Assembly: GCA_050178015.1 (NCBI GenBank)
Contig: JBFXGM010000004.1
Span: forward strand, 1 to 64,000
From: Gaoshiqia sp050178015
GTDB taxonomy: Bacteria; Bacteroidota; Bacteroidia; Bacteroidales; Prolixibacteraceae
DNA length: 64,000 nt
Reading direction: 5' to 3'
The translations under genes and the position numbers were made by a program. Below, one piece after another: positions 42,119-52,600 of the stretch (the stretch's first letter is position 1; each line of letters starts with the position of its first letter). The notes beneath the pieces were generated by a model. The model saw only the letters and a list, made by a program, of their open reading frames with translations, had not been told where the DNA came from and searched no databases.

Positions 42119-42586
42119 ATGGCGCTCATCTATCCGCCGGTCGGCTTTCATTTTTTGGTTCGTTTTGAGGGATTGCTGCTCAAATATCCGGGTATTCCCG
42201 ATATTGGCTTTCAGTCGGTTTCTGGCATCAACGCCGAAGTCACGGTGGAAGAATACCACGAGGGCGGCGAGAACCGCTTCAAGCATAAATTCCCCAATCC
42301 GGTCAACTATCCGAACCTGGTCCTGAAAAGAGGGATGCTTATCGGCTCCCAGCTAACGCAATGGTTCAGGGAATCGGTGGAAAGTTATGCCTTCGAGGCC
42401 CATGATATCACGGTGATCCTGCTGAACGGCGACCACATTCCCATCCAGGGCTGGAATTTTATTAAAGCCTGGCCGGTGAAGTGGGACATTTCGGATTTCA
42501 ACGCGCAGGAAGCAACCATTGTGATCGAGAGCATTGAATTTGCTTACCAGTATTTCCGGCGGTTGGATGTAACATCACTTTTATAA
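42119..42586 (+). CDS. Inner tube protein 2 / tube initiator (Afp5-like)
   Basis: A 155-residue paralogue of the main tube protein with the same layout: PPVGFHFLVRFEG, IGFQSVSGINAEVTVEEYHEG, NLVLKRGMLIGSQLTQWF, and EATIVIESIEFAYQYF. A second, slightly longer tube protein usually forms the first ring on the baseplate. It starts 9 bases after tube 1. Confidence 0.9.
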   Translation: MALIYPPVGFHFLVRFEGLLLKYPGIPDIGFQSVSGINAEVTVEEYHEGGENRFKHKFPNPVNYPNLVLKRGMLIGSQLTQWFRESVESYAFEAHDITVILLNGDHIPIQGWNFIKAWPVKWDISDFNAQEATIVIESIEFAYQYFRRLDVTSLL

Positions 42587-42596
42587 AAAACAGACC

Positions 42597-42761
42597 ATGC
42601 CGATTGAAATTAAGGAACTTGTCATCCGGGCCATCGTGGATGAGTCCCAACGGCCCAATTCGCCACAAAGGCCTGACAGTGCCGATGCTGCAACGAATGA
42701 TTGTTTCGATGACAAGATGGATATGCTCATCCAGCTCATCAAGGATAAAGAAGAACGCTAA
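42597..42761 (+). CDS. Small DUF5908-like protein
   Basis: A 54-residue protein beginning MPIEIKELVIRAIVDE, the hallmark of the DUF5908 family found between tube and LysM genes in Bacteroidota injection systems. The C-terminal half is charged (CFDDKMDMLIQLIKDK). The stop overlaps the next start by one base (TAATG), which implies translational coupling. Its function is not known to me; a chaperone or baseplate accessory role is inferred from position. Confidence 0.8.
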   Translation: MPIEIKELVIRAIVDESQRPNSPQRPDSADAATNDCFDDKMDMLIQLIKDKEER

Positions 42762-43498
42762 TGGGACTGACCAATCTTTTTGACGGGCTGGCCGAAGTGG
42801 CCAAACTAACCATTACGGCTTTTGAAGATGTGGACTTCGAACACGAAACGGGGGACACCTTCGCCGCGATGTACAACCCGAACACGTTCAGCCAGAACTA
42901 CAGCACCGTTTGGGACAACCAGACTGCCGAAGGCGGCACGGCCGATACGCAGGCATACCGCCGCCGCAGTTCGGACACCGTCACCTTCGAATTTCTTTTC
43001 GACGGCACAGGTGTTTCCGGAGTTGGCGGAACGTCGGTCGATTTGAACCCGCAGGCAGGCGAGGTGGGCTATGTGCAGGAGCAAATTAATGCTTTTCTGG
43101 CGATCACACAGGGGCTGAACAGTTCAACCCATCAGCCCAATTTTTTGCAGTTAAGTTGGGGAACGTTTATTTTTAACGGGGTACTTTCCAATGCTACGGT
43201 TACGTACAAACTTTTTCATTCGTCGGGCGCTCCGTTGCGGGCCACCATCAATGCCACTTTCCGGCAAAATGTTTCGCGCACCGAGCAGGCTGCCGAGGCC
43301 CGGTTGCAGTCGCCCGACCTCACTCATTTCAGGTTGGTAAAGGCCGGCGAAACGCTTCCGCTGATTGCCCAAAAGGTGTACGGCGATTCGTCGTTATACC
43401 TCGAAATTGCCCGGGTGAATGATATCAACAATTTCAGGAAATTGACGCCGGGACAGAAACTGGTGCTTCCACCCATCAATAAAAAGGAGAATGGCTGA
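42761..43498 (+). CDS. LysM-containing baseplate protein (Afp7-like)
   Basis: A 245-residue protein. Residues about 15-180 are the tail-assembly part (AAMYNPNTFSQNYS; RRRSSDTVTFEFLFDGTG; GTFIFNGVLSNATVTYKLF). The C-terminal 50 residues form a LysM domain (FRLVKAGETLPLIAQKVY through LTPGQKLVLPP). In Afp7/Pvc7 and phage gp53-like proteins this domain links the tube to the hub rather than binding cell wall. It overlaps the spike gene by 8 bases. Confidence 0.9.
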   Translation: MGLTNLFDGLAEVAKLTITAFEDVDFEHETGDTFAAMYNPNTFSQNYSTVWDNQTAEGGTADTQAYRRRSSDTVTFEFLFDGTGVSGVGGTSVDLNPQAGEVGYVQEQINAFLAITQGLNSSTHQPNFLQLSWGTFIFNGVLSNATVTYKLFHSSGAPLRATINATFRQNVSRTEQAAEARLQSPDLTHFRLVKAGETLPLIAQKVYGDSSLYLEIARVNDINNFRKLTPGQKLVLPPINKKENG

Positions 43499-45245
43499 TT
43501 CCAGGATCATACCCACACAGGCCGAAACTGATCTGGCAACCTTCACTATTTTATCCAACGGGCAGGAGGTTGGTGGTGCAATCGGGATAGAGAGCATTCT
43601 GGTCGTCAAGTCGGTCAACCGGATACCAACAGCGCGGCTGGTAATCTTCGACGGCAGTGTCCCGCTCGAAAATTTCGAAATCAGCAGCGGCGATCTGTTT
43701 GTACCCGGAAATGAAATTGAAATCAAGGCCGGCTATCATTCCGATGAAGATACCATCTTCAAGGGCATCATTACCAAACATTCCATCCAGGCCCGGAAAG
43801 GCAAACCCAGCTATTTGATGATTGAGATGAAAGATGAGGCTGTTAAGATGACGATTGGCCGAAAAAGTAAGTATTTCGCCGACGTTACCGACAGCGAAAT
43901 GATGGAAGAAATCATTGGCGCTTACGGACTGAAGCCGGATGTGGAAAGCACTTCCGTAACGCATACCAACCTGGTGCAACATCATGTAACCGACTGGGAT
44001 TTTCTGGTCACCCGGGCCGAAGTGAACGGTAAACTCGTATTGGTTGACGATGGAAAGATCACCGTCAAAGCGCCCGATCTTTCAGCCGAACCCATCGTGG
44101 AGCTGGCCTATGGGCACAATGTATATGAGTTTGAAGCGGGAATGGATGCCCGCGACCAGTACGCGGCAGTGAAAAGCGCCTCGTGGGACATGGCCAACCA
44201 GGAAATTGTGGAAGGCGAGGGCGATGATCCGGGAATGACGGAGCAGGGTAACTTTTCTTCGGCTGACCTTGCGGAAGTTGCCGGGCCGGAAGAATTGCTC
44301 CTGCAACATTCCGGACGGGTGAAGGATGATGAATTGAAAGCATGGTCGGATGCTCAACTGGTGCGGAGCAGGCTGGCTAAAATCAGGGGCAACGTAAAAA
44401 TACAGGGGTTCAGCGGCATCAAGCCCGGGCATGTGATTGAGCTGGCCGGCTTTGGCGACCGGATAAACGGCGTGGCCTTCGTTTCTTCTGTTTCGCACCG
44501 CATGACGAGCAACTCGATTTGGTACACCGAAATTGAATTTGGCCTGGACAAAGATTGGTTTGTCAATTTGTATAACGATATCACGGACAAGCCTGCCGGG
44601 GGATTGATCCCTGCCGTAAACGGTCTGCAGATCGGGATCGTGACCAACATTCACGAAGACCCCGATGGAGAAGAACGGATCCGGGTGAGGTTGCCGGTGA
44701 TCGACAGCGAGAATGACGGCGTTTGGGCCAGGCTGGCAACAACGGAAGCCGGGCAGGAGCGTGGCTGGGTGTTCCGTCCCGAGCTTGATGATGAGGTGGT
44801 GGTTGGTTTTCTGAACGACGATCCCCGCCATCCGGTCATTTTGGGCTCGTTGTACAGCAGCGCCAAAGCGGCCCCCCTTGCGCCCGAAGAGGAGAACAAC
44901 CTGAAAGGCATCACTACCCGGAGCGGCATGAAACTCACCTTTGACGATGATAAAGTTAGCCTGACCATCGAAACGCCAAACGGCAACTCATTCGTCATCA
45001 GCGAAGACGAAGGCGCGATCAATATTACGGATGAAAACGGAAATAAAGTGAACCTGACTTCCGACGGAATCACCCTGGAAAGCGCCTCGGATATCCAAAT
45101 AAAGGCCAGTGGCGATATCAACATTGAAGGCGTTAACATCAACCTGAAGTCGCAGGCGCAGTTTAAGGCCGAGGGCAGCGCGGGGGCAGAAATGTCGTCA
45201 AGCGGACAAACCGTCGTGAAAGGTTCGGTAGTCATGATAAATTAG
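43491..45245 (+). CDS. VgrG-like central spike (Afp8-like)
   Basis: A 584-residue spike protein. The N-terminal gp27-like hub (about 1-340) includes RIPTARLVIFDGSVPLENFE and LVQHHVTDWDFLVTRAEVNG. A gp5-type OB domain (about 375-460) has IGIVTNIHEDPDGEERIRVR, then VGFLNDDPRHPVILGSLYS. A C-terminal triple-stranded beta-helix of repeated short strands follows (LTSDGITLESASDIQIKA; GDINIEGVNINLKS). Trimers form the needle that pierces the target. PAAR, the tip, follows 6 bases later. Confidence 0.93.
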   Translation: MADSRIIPTQAETDLATFTILSNGQEVGGAIGIESILVVKSVNRIPTARLVIFDGSVPLENFEISSGDLFVPGNEIEIKAGYHSDEDTIFKGIITKHSIQARKGKPSYLMIEMKDEAVKMTIGRKSKYFADVTDSEMMEEIIGAYGLKPDVESTSVTHTNLVQHHVTDWDFLVTRAEVNGKLVLVDDGKITVKAPDLSAEPIVELAYGHNVYEFEAGMDARDQYAAVKSASWDMANQEIVEGEGDDPGMTEQGNFSSADLAEVAGPEELLLQHSGRVKDDELKAWSDAQLVRSRLAKIRGNVKIQGFSGIKPGHVIELAGFGDRINGVAFVSSVSHRMTSNSIWYTEIEFGLDKDWFVNLYNDITDKPAGGLIPAVNGLQIGIVTNIHEDPDGEERIRVRLPVIDSENDGVWARLATTEAGQERGWVFRPELDDEVVVGFLNDDPRHPVILGSLYSSAKAAPLAPEEENNLKGITTRSGMKLTFDDDKVSLTIETPNGNSFVISEDEGAINITDENGNKVNLTSDGITLESASDIQIKASGDINIEGVNINLKSQAQFKAEGSAGAEMSSSGQTVVKGSVVMIN

Positions 45246-45251
45246 AAAACG

Positions 45252-45530
45252 ATGCCACCGGCAGCCAGAGTAACAGATACAACCACCCACGGGGGCACGA
45301 TTATCGGTCCCGGCGAACCGACTGTATTAATTGGGGGATTGCCGGCAGCGGTGATGGGCGACAACCACGTTTGTTCCCTGCCGCCCAATGTGCATCAACC
45401 TACTGTGGGGCCAATCCCGGCAGGGAGCGCCACAGTGCTGATCGGCGGAAAACCGGCAGTCCGTGTGGGCGATATTTCCGTATGCGGCGCAACCGCCGCC
45501 GTTGGCGAACCAACGGTGATCATTGGATAA
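45252..45530 (+). CDS. PAAR spike-tip protein
   Basis: A 92-residue protein with the PAAR fold: PPAARVTDTTTHGGTIIGPG, VLIGGLPAAVMGDNHVC, GSATVLIGGKPAVRVGD and ISVCG. Conserved His and Cys residues can bind zinc at the sharp tip of the cone. The size is that of a bare tip without effector extension. It sits directly after the VgrG-like spike. Confidence 0.92.
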   Translation: MPPAARVTDTTTHGGTIIGPGEPTVLIGGLPAAVMGDNHVCSLPPNVHQPTVGPIPAGSATVLIGGKPAVRVGDISVCGATAAVGEPTVIIG

Positions 45531-45546
45531 GTGGTTGAAGGCGATA

Positions 45547-45643
45547 GAAAACAATGGAAAACAATGGAAGGCAATTGAAAACAATTGAAAAAACGCTGTG
45601 ACCTCTGTGCAATCCCTCAGTGCAAATCTGTGGTTAAAAAATA
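45547..45643. repeat. Four 10-bp direct repeats and an unusual intergenic tract
   Basis: GAAAACAATG, GAAAACAATG, GAAGGCAATT and GAAAACAATT follow one another at 45547-45586. The next 57 bases read like a dispersed intergenic repeat (CTCTGTGCAATCCCTCAGTG, then TCTGTGGTTAAAA), which I recall from many Bacteroidota genomes. This 150-base gap interrupts the otherwise compact operon between the PAAR and gp25 genes. Confidence 0.5.
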
Positions 45644-45680
45644 ACTACCAGGATAAAAAGAGGTCAAAAAAGAATCGGTT

Positions 45681-46106
45681 ATGGCAAAAATCAATATCGA
45701 AGAAAATACATTTTTAGGCAGGGGATGGTCATTCCCGCCCACTTTTTCGCGAGGTGCGTACGGTGTGGATTTGGTGGATGATGAAGAAGCTATCCGGCAA
45801 AGCCTGATCATTTTGCTTTCGACCACCAAAGGCGAACGCATTATGCAACCCGATTACGGCGCCAACATGGAAGAATTGCTGTTTGAACCGCTCACCGTTT
45901 CGCTGGCCAAAAGAATGAGCGCACGCATTGAAAAAGCCATCCTTTTTTTTGAGCCACGGATCAACGTGGATGATGTCAATTTTAATCTCGATGCCGAAAA
46001 CGGACGAGTGGAGATCCGGATCGATTACACCATTATTGCCACCAACAACAGGCGCAATTTGGTCTTCCCGTATTATCTGAACGAAGGAACTGATATTGCA
46101 AAATAA
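45681..46106 (+). CDS. gp25-like baseplate wedge protein (Afp9-like)
   Basis: A 141-residue GPW/gp25 family protein that nucleates the sheath at the baseplate. Conserved features are FLGRGWSFPPTFSRG, DDEEAIRQSLIILLSTTKGE, and the signature ERIMQPDYGANMEELLFEPL. The length is normal. It follows a short repeat-bearing gap after PAAR and is 8 bases from the baseplate J gene. Confidence 0.93.
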   Translation: MAKINIEENTFLGRGWSFPPTFSRGAYGVDLVDDEEAIRQSLIILLSTTKGERIMQPDYGANMEELLFEPLTVSLAKRMSARIEKAILFFEPRINVDDVNFNLDAENGRVEIRIDYTIIATNNRRNLVFPYYLNEGTDIAK

Positions 46107-46114
46107 ACAGGTTT

Positions 46115-49100
46115 ATGTCGGGCAATTGTACATCCAAAAATCCACTGCAACGCGATGGCACCAGCCAGGCACAACGAACGCTGAAAGCCTTGTTGCCCGG
46201 TTACGTGGCTGTTGATGAGCGCAGTATTGAAGACCTGAAAACGTTTGCCCGCGAATATGCCCGGGAAATTTATTATTACAAACCGGATAATACCACGGAT
46301 GCGGACCCGCTGAAAAACAATTGGTTCGATTTTTTCAATCAGGAAGTTGATGAGGGCAGCCAACTAAATTCGCCTCATTTTGCGCTGTTTATGGCTTTTC
46401 TAAAGCTGTTTAAACACGCGCAGGACGATATCAACCAGATCACCAAAAAGCACCTCGACTTTTATTATCGCGATGTGCTGCATCTGCGTGAAAAACCGGC
46501 TGTACCCGATCAGGTTTACCTGATTTTCGAACTGGCCAAACATGTATCATCGCACCTGCTCGAAAAAGATACCGGGTTCAAAGCGGGGAAGGATGCACTT
46601 GGCAACAACGTGACCTATCAGCTTGACCAGGAAACGTCGCTCAACAAAGCAACCATCCCGGAACTGAAAGCGGTTTTCCTGAACAAGGATGATATTTTCT
46701 CCGGCTTGGTCCCCTATCCGAAAAACCATTACCGGCTGTACGTTTCCACACAGGCCAATTCGGAAGATGGAAAGGGCGGGGAACTGACCAACGACGACAA
46801 AAGCTGGCGAACGTTCGGCGGCATTCAATTTCCCAATATCAGTTCGGGAATATCATCCGCTACGGTGTCCGACCGCGACCTGGCCGAAATTGGCTTTGCT
46901 TTTGCTTCGCCCGTTCTATTTCTGGCCGAAGGGGAACGGATTGTAACCATATATTTGAACCTGTCGAGCCCAAAATCGCTGTTGGACGGGCTTACGGATG
47001 ATATGCTGTATGATGCCTTCCGATTGAAATTCAGCGGCGAAGAAAAATGGATTGAACCGATTTGGGAAAGCGAAGGCCCATCCGGGTTGGACCCGGTGGT
47101 GGAAATGCGCATCCTCGATTTCCTGAACAGCGCCCAAACACCGGCTGATATTGCCGGTATCGAACCTGCCGAAGGGCCGGTTTTCGACAACCCGGAAAAA
47201 GGATACGGCGACAATATCCGCGATTATGATATTGGTCTGACGGTTGCATCACGTATCATTTCCGAACGTAATAAATTACCTTCGAAAAAATTTACTGCCC
47301 TGGCTCAGGTCAGGGCCATCAAATACATCGGGCAGGACAAAATCGACGACCTGGTTTACAGTTTTGGCGATCCGGTACACAGCACAACGGTTGACAAAGT
47401 GAACAACCGAATCATCATCAAACGCACCATCACCAAAGACCAGGAAGCCATTGTGGCTTATGATGAGGAAGTATTGCTGGACCCGTTTAAAACCCAATGG
47501 CCGGTTGTAAAAGTCCTGTTGAATCCCAAAAGTAAACTTAATCCGTTCATATATAAAAATCTGAAAGACCTGAAAATCGCCAGCGCCAGTTTGGTTGCCG
47601 ATGTGCGTGAAGTCAAGAACCTGATCATACAGAACGACCAGTCGGTCCTGGACCCGGGAAAACCTTTTCAGCCATTTGGCAACCGCCCCATGATCGGTTC
47701 TAATTTTTACATGGGGAGTTGGGAAGTGTTCCAAAAAGCCTTGAACGAACTGCGCATCCATATCAAATGGTTTGGCCTGCCCGATGATGCCACCGGCTTC
47801 ACGGGTTATTATGCCAATTATTATCCAAACTCACCGGTACGCACAAACACGTCATTTACAGCCGAAACAAAACTGCTGGACAAAAAAGGCTGGGTGCCTG
47901 TTCCTGCTGATTCAGGAACGTTGTTTTCCGAAACGGGCAGCCATCAGTTGATGGCGGATCATAGTATCATTTTTTCAAACACTGACCCGGTAGGTGAACC
48001 GCCAACCAGTTTGGTTGGAAATGTGGAGCGGGACGAAGAATTAAACGACTTTGATGAGTTTGACCAGACGAGCCGGAAAGGTTTTATCCGGCTAACGCTG
48101 AAAGGTACCGATTTCGGGCACAAGGAATATCCAACGGCATATACCAAAAGGGTATTGATGGCAATAAACGCAAGAACGGATGATTATACGGGTCAACTTC
48201 CGAATGAACCTTATACGCCGGAAATTGAAGAACTGTGGCTGAACTACGTTTCTTCAGAAAAAATTACAACAGAAAAGGTCTCGTCCGACAATTATAAAAA
48301 ACGGGTAGAACAGTTTTTCCATGTGCATCCACTGGGAGTGGGTGAAATAAAAACCACCGAAAAAGCGAATTATTTGCTGCCTCAATATACCAACGAAGGT
48401 GAATTGTACCTGGGAATTAAAGACCTTGATCCGCCGCAAAATCTTTCTGTTTTGTTTCAGGTTTCGGAGGGAACTTCCGATCCCGACCTCGCCCCGCCGG
48501 AGGTGGAATGGAGTTATTTGGCGGACAATGAATGGACGCCTTTCCCGGTGCAGAATATCCTTTACGATTCCACCAAAGGATTGATTACCACCGGAGTGGT
48601 GAAATTCTCGGTTCCCTCGGCGGCTAAAAACGACAACACGGTTTTAACGTCCGGGCTGCATTGGATAAGGGCATCGGTAAAGCAGGATTCGTTTGGGATT
48701 CCGAAACTGATTGATGTGAAGTGCCAGGCAGCCAAAGCCGTTTTTGCCGACAACAGCAACGACCCGGATTACCTCAGCAAGCCAATGGCCGAAAAAACCA
48801 TCGCAAAAATGGTGGTCGCCGACTCGGCTATCAAAAAGATCGACCAGCCGTTTACTTCTTTCGGTGGAAAGGTGAAAGAAGAAAGTGATGATTTTTACAC
48901 GCGGGTCAGCGAACGGCTGCGGCATAAAAACCGGTCGGTCACCATTTGGGACTACGAGCGGATTATTCTGCAAAACTTTCCTTCGGTGTATAAAGTGAAA
49001 TGTTTGAACCATACCCGTTTCGAAGGCGCTTATGCCAGCATCAACGAGGCGTCGCCAAGGCACGTCAGCCTGATTGTTGTATCCAATATCCGCAACAAAA

Positions 49101-49633
49101 ATGCGGTTGATCCGCTGAAACCCCGCACCAGTTTGGTTACGCTGTACGATATTGACACATTAATCGGTACGCTCCGGTCGCCATTTATCCATGTCCATGT
49201 TCACAATCCCATTTTCGAGGAAGTGAAGGTGAAGTTTAATGTGCAGTTCCGCCGGGGGATCGACAAGGGAATTTACCAGGCCAAACTGGAACAGACCATC
49301 ATTCAGTACCTGTCGCCCTGGGCGTTTGAAAGCGGATCGGACATTGTATTTGGAGGGAAAATCCACAAATCGGTTATCCTGAATTTCGTGGAGGAACAAC
49401 CCTATGTGGACTATGTCACCTGCTTCGAAATGTTCCATCTTGTTCCCGATGATCCCGGCAATGATCCGAATAAAGATAGGGAAGAAGCCGTGGCTTCCAC
49501 CTCGGCTTCGGTGCTGATTTCAGCAGCCAGCCATCTGATTACGGTCCTTGAAACCGAAGGGGAATGCGCCTGTCCGGATAATGAAATCATATCAATTGAA
49601 ATAGCCGCAGCCGACGATTGTCCTTGCGATTAA
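46115..49633 (+). CDS. Baseplate J-like protein (Afp11-like)
   Basis: A 1172-residue baseplate wedge protein. The N-terminus (NPLQRDGTSQAQRTLKALLP) and the helical AREYAREIYYYKP are typical of large Bacteroidota gpJ-like proteins, and a long beta-rich middle follows. The C-terminal part has FYTRVSERLRHKNRSVTIWD, YERIILQNFPSVYKVKCLNH, VSLIVVSNIRNK and a Cys-rich end (CACPDNEIISIEIAAADDCPCD). It connects hub to wedge. Confidence 0.88.
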   Translation: MSGNCTSKNPLQRDGTSQAQRTLKALLPGYVAVDERSIEDLKTFAREYAREIYYYKPDNTTDADPLKNNWFDFFNQEVDEGSQLNSPHFALFMAFLKLFKHAQDDINQITKKHLDFYYRDVLHLREKPAVPDQVYLIFELAKHVSSHLLEKDTGFKAGKDALGNNVTYQLDQETSLNKATIPELKAVFLNKDDIFSGLVPYPKNHYRLYVSTQANSEDGKGGELTNDDKSWRTFGGIQFPNISSGISSATVSDRDLAEIGFAFASPVLFLAEGERIVTIYLNLSSPKSLLDGLTDDMLYDAFRLKFSGEEKWIEPIWESEGPSGLDPVVEMRILDFLNSAQTPADIAGIEPAEGPVFDNPEKGYGDNIRDYDIGLTVASRIISERNKLPSKKFTALAQVRAIKYIGQDKIDDLVYSFGDPVHSTTVDKVNNRIIIKRTITKDQEAIVAYDEEVLLDPFKTQWPVVKVLLNPKSKLNPFIYKNLKDLKIASASLVADVREVKNLIIQNDQSVLDPGKPFQPFGNRPMIGSNFYMGSWEVFQKALNELRIHIKWFGLPDDATGFTGYYANYYPNSPVRTNTSFTAETKLLDKKGWVPVPADSGTLFSETGSHQLMADHSIIFSNTDPVGEPPTSLVGNVERDEELNDFDEFDQTSRKGFIRLTLKGTDFGHKEYPTAYTKRVLMAINARTDDYTGQLPNEPYTPEIEELWLNYVSSEKITTEKVSSDNYKKRVEQFFHVHPLGVGEIKTTEKANYLLPQYTNEGELYLGIKDLDPPQNLSVLFQVSEGTSDPDLAPPEVEWSYLADNEWTPFPVQNILYDSTKGLITTGVVKFSVPSAAKNDNTVLTSGLHWIRASVKQDSFGIPKLIDVKCQAAKAVFADNSNDPDYLSKPMAEKTIAKMVVADSAIKKIDQPFTSFGGKVKEESDDFYTRVSERLRHKNRSVTIWDYERIILQNFPSVYKVKCLNHTRFEGAYASINEASPRHVSLIVVSNIRNKNAVDPLKPRTSLVTLYDIDTLIGTLRSPFIHVHVHNPIFEEVKVKFNVQFRRGIDKGIYQAKLEQTIIQYLSPWAFESGSDIVFGGKIHKSVILNFVEEQPYVDYVTCFEMFHLVPDDPGNDPNKDREEAVASTSASVLISAASHLITVLETEGECACPDNEIISIEIAAADDCPCD

Positions 49634-49645
49634 AAATGAAGTTGT

Positions 49646-52600
49646 ATGCCAGAGTCAGTTACCATATCGAGGAAAACGCCGGAGTCGAAAAGCCTTCAGT
49701 ATAATTATTTGCGTGACGAAGGCATCAAATATATCCAAAGCCTGGCCGGTAAAATCTGGACCGACTACAATATCCACGATCCGGGAATTACCACGCTCGA
49801 AGTGCTGTGCTATGCCATAACGGAACTGGGGTACCGTGCCAATTATCCGGTTCAGGATCTTTTGTCAACCGATCCGTCAGACCCCAATGCGGCTGATATC
49901 CGGAACTTTTTCACGGCGCGCGAAATTCTTCCCAATAGCCCGGTTACCATTAACGATTACCGAAAGCTGCTGATTGATGTGGATGTGCATGATCCGGCAA
50001 ACGCCGAATGTAAGCATGTTGGCGTTAAAAATGCCTGGATGGAGCAATCCAAACAAAATGAGATACCGGTTTATGTGCATAAAAAAGAAAGTTCGTTGAG
50101 CTATGAAGCAGACCCGTTGTACGTTCCGGCTCCGGGGGAAACTAACCAGCCACCACTGGAAATAGGGATTTTGTACGATATTTTGCTCGAGTTTGAAAAA
50201 TGTGATGCCTATGGCGACCTGAACGAAAATACGCTGCACAAAGAGCTGGTCATTGAAGAGCACCTGCCGGATATCAACCTGAATGGGTTGACCATTAAAG
50301 TTTCGGTTGAATTTCCGAGGTGGGACAGCGAGAATACTGATTGGGATGAGGTTCTCAGCATAAAAGCGAATGTGAAAAGCATCAGCCTGCTGTTCAGTAA
50401 CCTGCCAAACGGGTACAGCATCAGTTATGAATTAGTGAACAAGGTGGTGAAACTGACCGGTTCGATTACCAGCGTTTCCGATGTGGTCAACATTCCCGGT
50501 CTGTCGGAAATTGAAGCCCAAATCAACGATTTCATTTATTACAACGAAGACAGCATGTTGGCTTTTTATCTTCAGAAAGTGGGTAAAATCCGTGAGATCA
50601 TCAACGAGGTGAAGGCCCGCCTGCATGCCAACCGGAACCTGTGCGAGGATTTTTACAAACTGAATGCGCTCAAGGTGGAAAAAATTGCTGTGTGTGCCGA
50701 TATCGAGCTGGAACGGGAAACTGAGGTGGAGGAATTCCAGGCAAGGATGTTCCATGAAATCGGAAAATTCCTTTCCCCGACGGTGCATTTTTTCACGCTT
50801 GATGAAATGCTGGACAAGTGCAACATCCGGAAGGAGTATCCGATCCTCGAAATCAATACCGACCAACAGTTTTTTACCGTTGGCGGCGATTTGCAGGAAA
50901 TCCTGAAAGCCGGTGACACGCTGGCGGTTTCCGGCTCGCGCAGCAACGACGGCGAATTTACGGTGCATTCGATAACTGTTGATTCGGATGCCAATCAAAC
51001 GAAAATTTTTGTTGAGGAAGATATTACTTCGGGCCTGTTGACGGAAGGCGAAAAGCTGTTTTTCTACACCATCGATGAGGAGAAGCGCCTCACTGCCGAC
51101 AAAATTTTTGAAGGCCCGGCACTGGAACACGGTTTTATTGATAACGAAGAGCTGGAACTGGCCGACCGGAAAAAGTACATTCATGTGTCGGACCTCATTC
51201 AGATCATCATGGACGTTCCGGGCGTGATATCGGTCAGGTCTATCCAGATTGCCAACATTCCGCTCGACAATGAAGATGGGACCATTCAGTCGAAAAGCGT
51301 GAAATGGTGCCTGCAACTGGCTTTTGAGCAAAATTATGTGCCCCGCCTGAGTGTACCGGATTCGAAAATTACCTATTACAAAGACCAGTTACCCTTCAGG
51401 GCTTCATCTTCAAAAGTGGAAGTGCTGATGGACGAGTTGGAAGGTGCTGAACGGTCGGCCAAGCTATTTAATCCGGTCCTCGATTTTGAAATACCGAAAG
51501 GCACTTATCGTGACCTGGAAAGTTACGCGAGCATCCAACATGATTTTCCGCTAACGTATGGTATTGGCGAAGAGGGATTTGCCACGCAAGGCAACGATGC
51601 GGAAGCGAATAACCGGAGGGAAGCCCAGGCACGGCAGTTGAAAGGCTTTTTGATGGTTTTCGATCAGTTACTGGCCAATTATTTTTCGCAACTGGCGCAT
51701 GTGAAAGACCTCTTTTCTATGAATGCCGAAGAGGATGAATTCGGGAATTACCTCATCGGGCGCACGTATTACACCCAGCCTTTATTTGAAATTGTGCCGG
51801 ATGCGGATGCGCTTTACCTGGACAAAAACGGACACGAAGTGACGCTGGCCCGGCTGGCCGAAGATGAGGTCCTGTTCAATAAGCGAAAGAATAAATTCCT
51901 CGATCATCTGATCGGGCGTTTTGCCGAAACGTTTACCGATTACGCCCTGCTGACCATCAAACTTTCAGGCGAAAAAAAAGGGTTGCCCGAACTGATCGAA
52001 GACAAACTGGAATTTCTGAATGCCTATCCGAAAATCAGTTCACGCAGGTCAACCGGGTTTAATTATCAGGATGGTTGCAACATCTGGCATACGGGGAATA
52101 TTTCGGGTTTGCGGCGGCGTGCTTCTTTCCTGGTTGGGATTGACGAAGCCGGTTCGGAAGACCTGCATTTCAGTTCAAATTTCGAAATTGTTCAGGTTGG
52201 CGACGATTATCAGATTAACGTGTCGGACCATGTCCCCGAATTGCTGTTGAAAAGTTATGAACTGTTCGGGACCGAAGAAGAAGCCAAACCGGAACTGGAA
52301 AGCATGATTGTTCAGGGGTTGTTCCGCGAAAATTACCAAATCCTTTCCGAAGATGATGTGAATTATTATTTCACGCTGGGTTGCGGAACGGAATCTGTTT
52401 CCGGCATCAGTGAGAAAACAGACTATACAAGTGATGAATCTGGTGGTGATGCCGAGCTGGCCATTGAAAAATTGATCGGTATTTTTGAGCACGAGTTTTT
52501 CAACAATCCGGAATCGAACCGAAACAATTTGGCCTGTCCGTTGCTGAATTATCTCGATTACTCCATTTCGGTTGACATGGTTCCCGATCCGCCTGTGGCT

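Noticed and set aside
42761..43498. LysM protein as cell-wall binding enzyme
   Set aside because: There is no signal peptide or hydrolase domain, and its position in the operon fits the Afp7-type hub protein.
43491..45530. Type VI secretion system
   Set aside because: VgrG and PAAR are present, but TssJLM membrane-complex genes and ClpV are absent; DUF4255, DUF5908, the CIS tape measure and the Afp15-like ATPase point to an eCIS.
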